Positions 12,242 through 24,600 of a DNA stretch of 64,000 nt are shown one piece after another; within the stretch, counting starts at the first letter, position 1, and each line of letters starts with the position of its first letter. The DNA lies in assembly GCA_000469685.2 (NCBI GenBank), contig LS997566.1, forward strand, positions 16,854,045 through 16,918,044, written 5' to 3'. The translations under genes were made by a program, and so were the position numbers. The stretch comes from Haemonchus contortus (lineage: Eukaryota > Nematoda > Chromadorea > Rhabditida > Trichostrongylidae). The notes beneath the pieces were generated by a model. It had not been told where the DNA came from. It saw only the letters and a list, made by a program, of their open reading frames with translations, and did not search any database.

Positions 12242-15200
12242 ATGCATCGAACCAGTTTTTACTTGCTTTTCTCTATTTATTGTCTTTGTACTGCTGACAT
12301 CACCGGACCACTCAGTTATGATTTTCAGCAATGGCTGACGAGGTAAGTGCTATTAGGTTTGCGCCAAGATTTCCCTTGATAGTAAAAATCACCTCTCTTC
12401 AGCAATGGTTACCAGTCTGATGACTTCGTGAGAGCTGACTATGGCACTCAGGGTAGCTACGGTGGGCGAACTGCAAGCGCATCGACGGTTCGAAGCTTTG
12501 ACATCACTTTTTGTACATATTTATATATAACTTATTCCGAAGCGGCTTGATAGTGCCATTCAATTTGAGGTATCCCATACACCTGTAGTGTTTATTCATG
12601 GAAATTCCGATGCCGCTTTGCACTTATCCAAGTCAGCTACCGGATGGTCAAACACCATTGAGGTTTGTTTTCTTGTGTTAGCTTTGACTGATTGTTTCAG
12701 AGATGGATTCAGTCATTTTAGTACTTTTTGGACAAAGGATACACACAGGCTGAACTATACGCCACGTCATGGGGTGACACAAACACTTTGAATGCCGCCA
12801 AGAGGTATAAAAGCTTACACTTTGTGCGCTCGGAAAATATTCCCCAAAAGGGGCCTGGGTCCCTGTTGTAGTTCAACAACTAAACGACCAAATTGCGTTT
12901 GGATTTCTTAGTTTTTGCAAGGGTTTGGCTTTTTTGGCCAGCCTACCTAAATGGTTACTCATGAATTCGGAAAAACACACGGCTGTTAATTTTGGGACGT
13001 TCTGCGAAGCAGAGATCGAGTTGACAGATATAGCTAACCGCTCACATTCACCAACTCTACGAGCTCTGTTCCACAAACCGTAGCAGATAGCACTTTTTAA
13101 AGTTTCACGTTTTTTCTGAAGATCGAAAAAAAAAACAACCGTCAAGAAGGCATTCAAGTGAAAAGAGAGAATGTAAAGTGGTTCCCAGCCTACACTCGAG
13201 TCAAAAATCAGAGTATTTCACAGAACCCACAACTGCCGTGATCTGGTCCGTCTGCGTCGTTTTGTGCAAGCTGTACTGGCATATACAGGAGCTCCAAAGG
13301 TGTCACTGATCACACACAGTATGGGCGTAACGTTAGGACGGAAGCTCATCAAAGGAGGAGCGGTGGACGGACCAGATGGTAAGAATCAACGCTCTGATTT
13401 CTTTGTCTAATGAAGCGCTTTGAAATTGCTACCATCAACCAGCGCTATGTCGATATCGTCTGCAACAATTTAATACGGCTCAACATGCCATCGCCTTCGG
13501 CTAGACCGAACTAGCTCGGCATTTTGTGCAGGGCCCTTTGCAACTCTGAAAAAAAAATGAAAGACGCTAGCACCTTAGCCGACCTAGTTTCGGTACACTG
13601 ACCCCGATGGAATTTGCTGGCATATGGCTTCAACAATTGAGCGTGCTGCGGAGGTGGAAGAAGAAATTCTAGTTCAGCGACCGCGTGAAAGATCTCAACG
13701 CAAATCGATCTGCAAAAGCTGAAAGTAGAGTTACTTTTTCAAAATTTAAGGTACATGCAACCTTGGCACGCCACTCACATCGAATGTGGACGTGTTTCTC
13801 GGACTGGCTGGTGGAAATTTCGGCCTCTGCGCATGCGAAGGAACAGGGACACTTGAGCCAACGTGCAATAAGAAAGTATGTCGCTAAATTTTGGCTCAGC
13901 TCAAATGTACCGCAATACTTTGAACACATTTTTGGAACACATGCCACCTACTAAGCGGAACACTTATTAAGAAGATAATCATATTTGCCTCAATCTAGGA
14001 CAATTCTCTATATCATTTTCCGAAACTAAGCGGATGCAGTGACAAAAAAAGCCGATCTACTCCTCGAGTTCGAGTTTCTTTGATCACTTTCTGGACTGCG
14101 TTTAAGCACCCTGAAATTACTAACATTCAGTATGTTGAGTTCGCTGGAGACGCCAAATCATTGATCACATACCTTTGTGGATCTCTGTAGAGAAGGCGTG
14201 TCGTGGTCATGCGGGTCGTATTGGGAGGATTAGACCCTTTTCATATAAACTTCATCATTGACCACGACCAATCCTTTGTCAATCTTGTCAACAAAACTGT
14301 TTTCCCAAAAGTGCTGTTTCTCCACTCAACCAGCTTTGCTTCCGTGAAATCCAATAGCGCCTACGTGTGTAGTTCACATGAGAAGCCTTTTTATTCTATT
14401 TATGTTTTTTCCCAAGAAGTGTGAAATGCCAAGAGTGCTGAAGAGCGAAGCGGAAGAGGCTCAGTACCCGAATTATGAGGTTGAATGAGAGAGTTTATGT
14501 GTATAAATTTTCCCGATTTCGGATGACGTCACTTAGCGTCATATGGATGGTCCGAACCTGCAAAAGCTGTCATCGACCATTGCAATTGCCATTGCATGGT
14601 TGACGGAACTTCGAATAAAGCACCGATTTTAACTGTAGCAGCACTAGCAAAGTGAGGCCGTAGGAAGTCATTATACACAATGGGCGGCATGACCGTTTGT
14701 TCAAGAGAAACGTTACATGCTGTAGAACTTCGAGTAAAGCTCTCATATATCATAAGCATCGACTCCTTGACTAACACTTTTGAGAGCCCTTCACAGTAAT
14801 CAGGCACCGGCAACTTCGAAAAAAGATGGTGCCTTTCCAAAAAAATCGCTGTGAGAAAATGATTTTCTATAGAACTTCACACTATGTTTGTCTGAAGGCT
14901 AATTGTCAGCTTCTTCAGAAGAACTTCTAAGGATTTCTTCAGAGTACCTAAAAAAGGTTCCAGTCACTTTTAGATCTGGCTTTACTGGTGTGACCAAACC
15001 TCTAGAGCTGAGGGATTATTCAACAGACTAATCGTGAACCTTATAGAATGGATTCTGGCCGGGAGACAGCTGCGGCCTCAATACCCTCACCTGTGGACTA
15101 TCACCGCTGCCCTTCCCATGCAATGGTCCGACCTATTCCTCGCTGTTGATGAGCATGAACACCGACAACGTACGAGAAGCGTCTACTGTGTTTTCGGCTT

Positions 15201-15871
15201 GGAGCTTAGGTTTCCATTTTGATTATTTCTCTTGCTTTCGAGTAGATCATCGATATACCCACACGTTTAACTTCCAGCTGACGACCTAATCCTCTATGCT
15301 GACGAGGTCTGGGGCCGACCAACTTCACTGATCCCGACTTCAAGTGGAAAGGTGAGCCTTAATCGTTGGATTGAAGCAGATATTTATTTTTCAAATGTGA
15401 CCAATAAAGTGAGTATCACATTTAAACTTCAACTATTTCATTGACGGAGGGATATTATAGTACTCAGAGACGCCGCTACCTTAAACAACGTCGCGGGACC
15501 ATATCAGGACCAACCAAATGTTTAGATTCTCCAGCCGGCTGGGTACGACCGGAATCTGTCTAGGAATGCGGGCGTCTAGGAGTACGATACTCTAAGTGGT
15601 TCTTGCAAGCTATTGTTGACCTCAGAAACCCTTGCAAAGCTCCTATGAAGTCAAAAGAAAGCCCTATGCGTAACCCCTTACAAGCCTAGATTGGCCAACG
15701 CTTTCGCCGAATTTTTCATTTTTGCAGGTGGTGTACAAGCTCTATACTCACATGCAAACAAAGGAAAATACTGCAGCAGATCAATACACGATGGTTGCAC
15801 TGAAGACTTTGCCGAGTGCAACTGACAAGAAAATCTCAGCTTTCATCACTACTGACGGTGGAAGTAAATGA
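12242..15871 (+). CDS. secreted triacylglycerol lipase, class 2 (EstA/EstB-type, nematode family)
   Basis: Nine exons join in phase: 12242-12342, 12403-12487, 12570-12662, 12722-12804, 13224-13378, 13751-13875, 15047-15209, 15278-15351 and 15728-15871 (1,023 nt, 340 residues plus stop). Residues 1-18 form a signal peptide (MHRTSFYLLFSIYCLCTA). The PVVFIHGNSD block at residues 67-76 is the oxyanion-hole HG motif. THSMGVTLGRK holds the nucleophile Ser153 in a GxSxG-like THSMG. Asp270 or Asp271 in WSLADDLILY and His301 in YTHMQTKE complete the expected triad. Paired cysteines in the CNLG...CACEG and PGDSCG...TCG segments suit an extracellular enzyme. The product should hydrolyse ester bonds of lipids in the gut lumen or secretions. 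The family call is firm and the exact substrate is unknown. The first ATG follows no obvious trans-splice site. Two acceptors are unusual (TTTGAG at 12569, TTTAAG at 13750). No frameshift was seen. Confidence 0.9.
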
Positions 15872-18684
15872 AACGAAGTAAACTCAGCACCATTGCACTG
15901 GAAAAAAATTCGAAGCTTGAACCTATTGTGAAGATTTGCTTTAGAATGCCATAAATTTTGAAATCAACGAAGAAGTATAAAAATGGTATGTAGCGAGATT
16001 GTGCAGAAGCTATTCACCATGTGCAGCATGAAGGGCTCAGCACCCAAACTATGCATAACGCTGGAACGCTTAAGTTAATTCACCCTCGCTTACTATCAAA
16101 GAATCACAGCATACCATATATTAGCTATCTGGTACCACCTTTGAGAGTAGCTTGAAACGTAGTGACACCTCGAAGGCATTTCATAGGCATACATAGATCC
16201 CGGGAGACGGGCAGTAGGAACGGTTTTGTGTAACCGATCCGCCGCGCGCGGCTGTCGCGGACCATTTGCCTCGTTTTAACAGTTCTAGCGTTCTTCATAC
16301 AGCTCAATCGATATGCAATTAGTACTTTTGGCATGATTCTATTGCTAGTTCTTTTGTTCCTGAATTTCTCTCTTGCTGTTGCATTCTGCGAAATTCTTCG
16401 CGCGCGACGTCTATCTTGCCGCGACGCGACAATTTCGGTCCTACCCCGCCACACCCAGAGATCCCATTCATTTCGGCTGGGAATCATAATCGCCGCTGTT
16501 CCTAGAAAGTCTGAGCGAAGATGGCAGGGCATTCGTATGTTTCAAACAATATTTTGTTTTAAAATTTAACAATGATAAACACCTACCATTTGATATTAGA
16601 GGCATAATTATCACCAGTCTGCTGTCTCTGAAAGGTTATGCCTAAACTTAGGAAATCTTGACTGCCACATGTTGTTTAATCTTGGAACTAGAACAACATA
16701 GGCAGGACTTGGGTCTCAGCTAGCCATCTTGAGAAATGCTATGAAATTAAAAACAATTATCGAGGTTATCAGTTCTCTGTACCCTGTATAGCTCTTTAGA
16801 GAATTTGAGGGCGCTCTCCAAGATATGTGCAGCACTCATCAACAAAGACAAACTGGTGCTTCGATGTGGAACCATTCGCCTGTACAGCCATTTCCTCACA
16901 CAGAATCGAGTCGGCTGACAAGACTCGAACAATATTGTGTTGGATAGGGGCAGCAAAAGCTTCCTAGCCTTATGGAAAGCCCAGGATGACATATAATTAA
17001 TCCGTTTGCTTTAGTATTATATATTCTACCCCGATGCGCAAATTTTTGATACATTTTCTTGATCAAGGAATGCCTTCAGTCAACGCAACGAATGTGGATG
17101 CGTGGCTCACTCCCAAAGGATCGATTTATGCTGAGGTCTTTTTTGTTGGCGCTACGCTCAGCAGCATGTTTCGCATAACAGTCTGCTTGCGTTTGCCGGA
17201 AATCACTTGAGAAGTCAAGTACGACAAACAGTAAGAAACTTTATGACAAATATTTACAGACCTTCTAGGCACTCCATGACTCACCTTTTCCAGCTTGTGA
17301 ACACATTTACCATTCTGTCCTGATAACCTCACCGATGCTCTCCAGACATTACCTTCAAATTTATTCGGACATTACCTATCTCATAAAGTCCGCACAAATA
17401 ACCAAAACTACAAACAAAAACATCACTTTTCAATTTTTCATGAAACGGGCATTTGCAATAGACGTAATACTCATGGAATCTTAAATTCGATTATATTATA
17501 CTTATTCGATTTCGGAGAGGCAGAATCAAATGTTGCCATTCTCCAATAAAATCCTTAACTTGTCGAGATTTTGTTTTTCTGGATACGTTGAATTCACGAG
17601 GCGTATCTGGCCGAACCCAACCGAGCTAATTCTTCCGATGACAAGATCGGATGGGATTAGATCGAGAGCCTTTGGTCACTACAATTTCGCGCTTGATTTG
17701 CAGCGGAGTAGTATCAACCATCGAGGAGCCAGCTTCTGATGTGTTTGTATTGAAGGCTTACGAGAGTCGGTACCTCAGAAACGGCATCACGAATTACGTG
17801 CAGTAATCCTAGTACCCAGTGCTGCGGTTAGATGGATAAATTCTCAAATTTCATGGCTCCTTTTACTATTTGCTCCTTTTACTTCTTGACATTTCAACAC
17901 TCGAAGTTTCAGAAGCTGTTTTCTACAAACTTTTGCTGATCTACTAATTTACAGTGAATCCGCTCCGATCCCTCCTCAGACCGTTCCTTTTAGCTGAAAG
18001 CTTCGGAGGTCCTTAAAGAATGACTGCTCCAGAAACATTTGAACAAAGCATTTTATGAACATTCATATGTAACAGTGACAAGTCTCTTTCCATTATACTC
18101 ACTCCAAAAATAGTTCTCCATTTCCTTGCAATTGAAAAATGATTTCTTACTTGAGTTCCAGTTCATAATACGGTGTCGCTTTCGAATCTGGTTGGATTTT
18201 TTTTCGACCTCACCAACCTTGAAGGGTCTCAGGTAACGTTTGTTTGCTGAGTTGAAGAAACAGCTGTAAAAACTATTGGAAATCCACTTTTTGAATTACT
18301 CTACATTTTCAGTCGTCAAGATCATGATCATTTTAACCGTACAATCGATTCTTCAAGCTCATTCCGTGCTATTTTTCTCTTTGGCCCCTTTTCTTATTGC
18401 CTTGAATTTATTGAAAATAGTATAAGCATGAACTGAACTGCTTTCTTTACTGGGAGATAAAGTTTTTTTTAGAACTTCTGATGTATAAAATATATAGAAT
18501 GTCGTTGCTATGAATGCCGCTTGTGGTAATCTTAGGGCGCAGCTTGCTTTCGATTTCAAGCTACCGTGATCACAGTCTCTAAAGTATACCTGATGCAAAG
18601 ATCGATTTGAACTGCCTTTAGTTGTTATTGCTTCGTGAAAAACTCGAGCAGCTTTCATCAAATAGCAGACTTCATTCATTTCAG
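15872..18684. other. intergenic, no gene recognised
   Basis: 2.8 kb between the lipase and the next secreted gene. The longest frames (16125-16532 minus, 16747-16992 minus, 17530-17739 plus and 18359-18769 minus) show no domain, signal peptide or consistent splice context. The segment at 16230-16520 is GC-richer than its surroundings, with repeated CGCGCG, and may be an old repeat. Confidence 0.35.
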
Positions 18685-19327
18685 ACACATTATCTACGGC
18701 AATGACTCTGTTCCTCTCTGTATGTACAATTCTCTCTTTCTGCCAACTATCGTTGGCATTACATTGCATTCAGTCGATACCAGGTCAAACAGAAGTGCAA
18801 GCTACACTATGCGATGGTTCATGCATGAGACAGGTTGTTCTGGTGGATGTGGGTGGACCTGAAGGTGTGTCAGAAGAAGCTTTTACCGAAAAGTTTCAGT
18901 ACAAGGAATGATGAAAATATCAAACAGGCAACGTTGATCCTTCGTTCCCATCAACCTCATACCCATTGTAAGAAGATCTATATTCATTTCAATTGGCTTC
19001 TGCAAATTTACAGAAGCACCCAAATTCGATCATGGCTTTAGAAATGGATCAGAATGATGCCCTTTCAGTACCCTCGCTATACAAGAGACAGCGGCTCCCT
19101 GGGGATCAAGAAAACGATTGACTGAGTTATAATCCAATGTCACTGTTCGTACAGTAATCCCAGGACATCGACAATACTTTTCTTAAACAATGTGCCCTAT
19201 TTTCCTAGAATTAAATATTCTCTACATTTACAGGAACTTTCTCACCAACGAGGTTTGTCGCAACTGCCAGAGATTGCTCCCACTCCACCACAGTTGCGAA
19301 CTGCTCCGATTCGAAGACGTACAGTAG
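18685..19327 (+). CDS. candidate small secreted cysteine-containing protein
   Basis: A TTCATTTCAG acceptor ending at 18684 lies 17 bases before ATG 18702, as expected for spliced-leader addition. The coding model is 18702-18864, 18928-18967 and 19234-19327 (98 residues). Residues 1-20 are a signal peptide (MTLFLSVCTILSFCQLSLAL), followed by HC...LCDGSC. Exon 3 ends with the CxxC-containing NEVCRNCQRLLPLHHSC and a stop at 19327. The signal exon is well supported. Exon 2 has a poor acceptor (AAACAG), and exon 3 is also open in a second frame that runs to 19351, so the 3' half is tentative. Alternatively exon 1 reads straight on to a stop at 18911. No family was recognised. Confidence 0.45.
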
Positions 19328-19533
19328 ACAGAGTACCTCAGGGCCACGTGTAATCACATGCTTTTGTAATGAAGATTTTTGCAACTTTTGATAATATCGT
19401 GTATAAAGTCATTTCTCTACAGCTTCTCTTGAAATCCACCTCCTTTTCGAGACTTTCTGAAAAGAGGTCTCCCCTACACAAAACCGGACAACCTCTGAGG
19501 GGTCATTGTGTTGGCTGAGGTGTCGGTTTTCAG

Positions 19534-20770
19534 TGCGCGAATGTTAAAGTGTTCATACATAAAGCCGGTCAGATCGCACTGTCGAGCTAACATGAACTAT
19601 TTCCATACTTCGAAAGCAGTTCTCGTTATACTCGCTTTTACTAAGTTGACATCTCAGCATGATTATGAAGAGGTGAGTATACTCTCAACTATACTTCTGG
19701 TTTGATATTCAGCCCTCGAAAATTCGAAAACAACTTCTTTGTCGTAAGTAAGGGAAACCGCCAATCTCTCACGGCCTCCATATTGTGGTTTCGTTCTCCT
19801 TCAAATAGATATGGAGATGAGTACACCAGTAAAGAACCTGTAGGGCACTGTCCAGTTCTAGACAAGCATGTCGAGAGATAGCCTACTCTTTTGATCTGAA
19901 GCCTCGTATTAGGAAGTATAAACTCTATATAGTCTCAGTTGCGCACCTCTATCACTAATCATAGTTCTTACCTATCAACTACCTACTTGCTCATCCTGCT
20001 ACCTCGACAAGAGACTATATCCGCGACTATAAACGCGAGAGACTTCTTGAAAGGAGACGATTTTTTCAATAATAAATATAACCCAAATTCTCTGATACGC
20101 CCTTGTTTCGAAAGCAGAACGCATAGGTGAAAGAAAATTTGGAATTCTTGAGGAACTTTCTGTGTAGAGGACACTTTGAAGCTCCTGCTCACTGCCCTGG
20201 TTGGACTCAGGAATTGTTAATCTTGTTATACGGCTGTTCGTGTACATCTTTTTGTGTCCTTTGGAAGCTCATGTATTTCTTGCTATAGTATCGAGTTGCT
20301 TTGAAGCCCAAATTTATGTTTACACATTGATTAGTCTATGTATAACTTGCTAGTTTTTTACTGATTACTAGACTGGTGTTTTAGGAATGGCAGCACGACG
20401 GCCTTCTATAAAGCCTAAGATTTGTATTTTTTAAATTCACAAAATACAATTCTACAAGGTTTAAACTCATTTTGTTATACATGACGGAAGTACGTCAAAA
20501 TCATTTTAGGTTGACGATTCCACTTCAACACCGACGACAATCACTACAGTAGACCCGATAGCACAATGGGTGATCGATCAACAGAAGGCAGAAAAGGAAC
20601 GAACGCGGGAAATTCTCATGAGCATAGCGGAACGGGAAGGACCGGAACATCCACTCTGTGACTTCTATTGTAACTTGTTCAGTTTGTGCATTCAAAATGA
20701 GGAATTACAACCGCTCTGTGGAAAGCCAATCGGATGTACTTGCCCGGGCGAAGAAGACCTTCGAATATGA
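19534..20770 (+). CDS. small secreted six-cysteine protein, unidentified
   Basis: Two exons join in phase 0: 19592-19672 and 20510-20770. They give 113 residues with a hydrophobic signal sequence (SKAVLVILAFTKLTSQ), a Thr-rich linker, a charged helix (IDQQKAEKERTREILMS) and a C-terminal six-cysteine block ending CGKPIGCTCPGEEDLRI. A GGTTTTCAG acceptor ending at 19533 is a good spliced-leader site. The first ATG after it, at 19541, is in frame and would add 17 residues, so the true start is either 19541 or 19592. AATAAA at 20810-20815 is a suitable poly(A) signal. The protein resembles other short nematode secreted proteins, but no named family was recognised. Confidence 0.6.
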
Positions 20771-20809
20771 TTTATACATTCTGTACTTCTTAGTACTGTA
20801 ATAAATGTT

Positions 20810-20815
20810 TTGTAC
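20810..20815 (+). terminator. poly(A) signal AATAAA
   Basis: A canonical AATAAA 40 bases after the stop codon of the secreted protein gene at 19534-20770. The following sequence is T-rich and TG-rich, consistent with cleavage. Confidence 0.5.
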
Positions 20816-22440
20816 AGGAATGTAGAACCTGTAACGACGTTGAAGTGGGTAGAAGATTTAACCAAGTTATTTGGAAAAGGCTACTGATGAATAATGATAT
20901 CTTAGCACTGATCACCGACTTTATCAGAGCTTGTCTACAATTCAGTCTAGTAATATTACCTCGCCTTTTGCACCTTTTTCATGGCTTGATCACTGCATAA
21001 TCCATGGACAATAACTATAATTCGTTTGCTTAGTATAATCTGTTTCTAACACTCAAGTAATGTTCGATACATTTTCTGAGAGTGCTGTAAACGGCCTTTC
21101 GAACATTGTTAGGTTAAAGAACGCGATGATAGCTAAATAAACATGACGCTGTTCTTTCCGATGGACTTTTAGTACTCCAAATAAACAGCAATTATAAGCG
21201 CTGAGACAAAAGCACTAGAAGGGGTGTGTAGAGGGGAGTATGGTATATAGCATGAGCAACGCAAAGACTCAAAGGCATAGTCATGATATGTCATGACGTC
21301 TGGAGAATTTCGATTGGGACAGATCTTTGACCCCCAAGGATAGCGCACAGGTCATTATCGGGTTGAAATATAGTCTAGATAGGGAGTAATAAGAGCTCAA
21401 ACATTGTCTTCACTGTAAACCATTCCCAGGAGCAGCCGTCTTTTAATAGCCCTGTACTGGTCGCGCCACTCATACATATAACAGCATATAAGTTGAAAAT
21501 CCAAGCAGCTGAGCGTACAATGATCCCATTCGGTGATGTCTTGATAATCCGTTCTACCGGGATTTCAGATTGGCTACGGATCTCCTTCACTGAGGGCTAT
21601 TTCTTGCTGAATGACGCCAGTCGGTTGGCAACGAGACTACGTAGAGCGCCTGAGGCGGCGGATACGGGAGTAAATCGCCGACCACGGTACTTGCCCAAAT
21701 ACAGGTGGATTCGAGGGATGGACTCTGAGTTTCTGCTGTGCTGGGTCGATATATCTTCTGTATTCGCAGGTGCATCCACGTATACGTGCGGTGGCAGTTT
21801 TTATCCTATCCATCGGCTCCAGCAAAAGCTTGCATCCGAGTGACTAGGAAGAATATATGAGGCGATTTGGCGTTACCTCCAAAAACAAAGCCCCTCGTCT
21901 GCTCCAGGATAGCCTGGCCAGCACTCAGGGTCAACCCAGTCTTCACTTTAGAACGAAATCATACACGATGTTCATGAGAAGCGGACTCGTATCTGATGCT
22001 CCTGTTACGCTGATTAGACCGAATATCTCTGAATGCTCTAGCCACATGTAGCTAAAGCATGGAACATTTAAAAATATCGAGGGAGTAGTGAAGAACACAA
22101 AGAACGTCCGGTTCCGTGATCATATTTTACTCACTGCTATCCTTCCTGGTTTGACGTGCAGACATAGACTCTACGAAAGGAGGATCAACATGCTGTCAGC
22201 TTTACTCATCGCGATTTGGAAAGGACGATGCTTGAAATCTCCCGATGCACTCAAATCAGAACATCAGCAACGGCATCCCTGTTCTTCGTTCTTTGTCTCG
22301 GAACTTCGAAGCTTTGACCACGACCAGGGCAGGGAAGCCGTTGCTCAGGACAAACTGGTGCTTACCAAATTCCTATGCTGATGTTCAACGAACACCAGGA
22401 CGGTCTTCATAGCGATGGTCAAAATTCTTTACGAAACTTC
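20816..22440. other. intergenic, no gene recognised
   Basis: Frames at 21375-21590 (minus), 21493-21843 (plus) and 22088-22381 (plus) are the longest. None has a recognisable domain. The overlap of open frames on both strands at 21500-21840 suggests base composition or an old repeat rather than a gene. Confidence 0.3.
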
Positions 22441-23110
22441 GAGTGTAAGGAATGCTGTGCCTCACGCCCCTTGTTGTGCCGTTCGGACGACTTAAAAGAC
22501 GGCCTGGCCGTGGCGCGCCCGTAGTCCCGCCGAGAAGGCGCCATAAGCTGCAGAGAGCTAGAGTTTGCCATGTGGCGGCGGACTCTAGCCACTATCGGCG
22601 ATTGCATCATTCATTCGTCATCGTTTCAAAGCCGTAGCCGCCTGCTTTCGACAGCTCCTGTGCAATTCAACGTCAGTAACAGCCCGATGGGCTCATAGTA
22701 CCACATCCTTGCCATCTTCAAGTGGCGCCAAGCTGCGTAGTATAAAGTTGGATGGAAACAGCCTGAAAGATGGTCCGCAGCAATCGAGGACTTGGAAGCA
22801 GCATAGCTGAAAGGAGGTGGGACCGTGTGCCCAGCGTCGCAACCCCCGTATCGTACTGCGGAGGCAGTAACATCCAGTAGGAGTTCGCAAGGGAGGCTGG
22901 GCAGCTTCAGGCCTACCACAAGTCCGTGTGGCAGTTAAATACGAGCATGGCGAGCGGGCACAAGACCCAGGTCACCTAGCTTACGCAGCCGGGAACACCC
23001 TGCCGAGCAACCACCGATGCGGATAGGCCTCGGCGGGACGTCACCGACGGCGCGACACTCCTGAACGGGGATGATCCACTGGATCACTCTGGTTCGCGAC
23101 GATGACGAAT
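22441..23110. repeat. GC-rich tract of unknown origin
   Basis: Markedly richer in G and C than its AT-rich neighbours, with long frames on both strands (22452-22637 plus, 22626-22919 minus). The boundaries are abrupt. No domain was recognised. It could be part of a mobile element 3' end or a transferred or repeat-derived segment. Confidence 0.35.
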
Positions 23111-23716
23111 GAAGACATTACTGGTCTCCGCTCGAGAAAGTCGATGAACAAAGGGACGAAGGGTGAGAGGCAGTCCTGGAATTACCAAATGCCACTGATT
23201 GTGTATTGAAAGAGATGGATAACGGATGGAAAAGGTGATAGCATATGCGTCAACACACTTCGATGATAAAATATGTTGAGCGACTGGTTACATATAGAAA
23301 AAACACTATGTATGGTTTCGAGAGGGTACATTTTTTGGTGGCAGCAGTTTCTATTGTATCAACCCCTGAGAAGATATTGGAGATATTCGCGATCTGACAA
23401 TGGGAAGGCCGAGGGAGCCAGTCAACCTGACTCTTCCTCGGTTGCCGTTTCTGCAACAGAATATATCAGCAGCAAACTCGACCATGACTGTAATCGTGAT
23501 GATCGAGTGATGGTTCCAAGTGGTTTTTAGAAAAGCCGCGACGCATATCGGTTGGAAGGGACGGCCCGTTGCAGTGATGGGGCGATACGACCAAAACAAA
23601 AGATGTGAGGAGCGCGTCATAAATCCTTTACTTAGGATTTCCACGGGCTTATAGACTTTTATCATTGCATATGATATCAATTATGAGATGGAGCTCCTCG
23701 TCCCACTTTGATATTT

Positions 23717-24094
23717 ATGGGATACTTTCACAGAGCAGAACAGAATTATAAAGTTGCCGTTCTAATGGTTAACGAACATCAAAGTACGAAAAGCACCTGT
23801 CTGTTAATTTGGTTGTCGTTCTTGCTGTTGAGTGCATTATGTACGGGAATTCTGGCAGTATCGATATATTTACAATGCAAAAAAATTGTGAAAAGCGCTA
23901 CCCACTTATTACACAAACTACAACTCTATCACTTCAGAATAAAAAAGAGCAGTGAATGTCCAGGTGGGCCCTTCAGGGTTGGAAGATGCACATTAAGTTG
24001 GCCCTACCCTGACATCATACCTAAAAGCATTCGCGACAAACGCAAATTTTGCGGTTGCGTCCCCACCTACGGAAACTCCTATGCTGCGCCGTGA
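23717..24094 (+). other. ORF with one membrane segment, unidentified
   Basis: An uninterrupted 125-codon frame with one strong hydrophobic stretch (CLLIWLSFLLLSALCTGILA) followed by a basic, cysteine-bearing tail. No splice sites or family features were found. It overlaps the antisense end of the GIY-YIG fragment. It may be chance or a small membrane protein. Confidence 0.25.
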
Positions 24095-24480
24095 CAGCCG
24101 ATATGAGCTGCCATTGCCCAGAAAACGGGCAAACTATGGAGGACGACAAACTCAATCAGAGTTCCTTGACGATATTTCCGTCTCGTGAGCCAGTATCGTA
24201 CACCTGATGTTGAAATCATTGCCATAATGCTGCTCCACTCTGTGTTCCCCAACGGAGTTAGCAGATTACTGCGCCGTTTACCAGCAAGATGTTCATTGAT
24301 TCCTACTGATGAAACTCTTCCAGTCTCCCCTATGTAGCGTAAATGACATGCCTCACGTTGAATCTGATAAATTACGCCTGCAGAAGGGCAATCTGTACTT
24401 TTCCCGTTTGGACATGTTACGCAACAATCTGTCACGCACTGCCTATCATAGAGTCTGTTCCTCACAAGTTGGCGCTTGAT
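24085..24480 (-). pseudogene. Penelope-like element fragment, GIY-YIG endonuclease
   Basis: The minus-strand frame reads IKRQLVRNRLYDRQC, then VTCPNGKSTDCPSAGVIYQI, then RYIGETGRVSSVGINEHLAG. This is the cysteine-rich lead-in plus the GIY-YIG core (VIYQI...YIGETGR) and following EHL helix typical of Penelope-like retroelements in nematodes. A stop upstream at about 24500 and loss of similarity near 24130 show it is decayed. Its upstream flank abuts the start of repeat block B at 24601. Confidence 0.75.
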
Positions 24481-24600
24481 GTTATCAGGCGAAATGTTAG
24501 AATGTTAACTAGAATAACATCATCGCTCAATTGTGCTCAAACAATACACCGTTGTATTGCAGCAGATACCTTGTCAGAGATGAACGGCGAACACAGAGGC

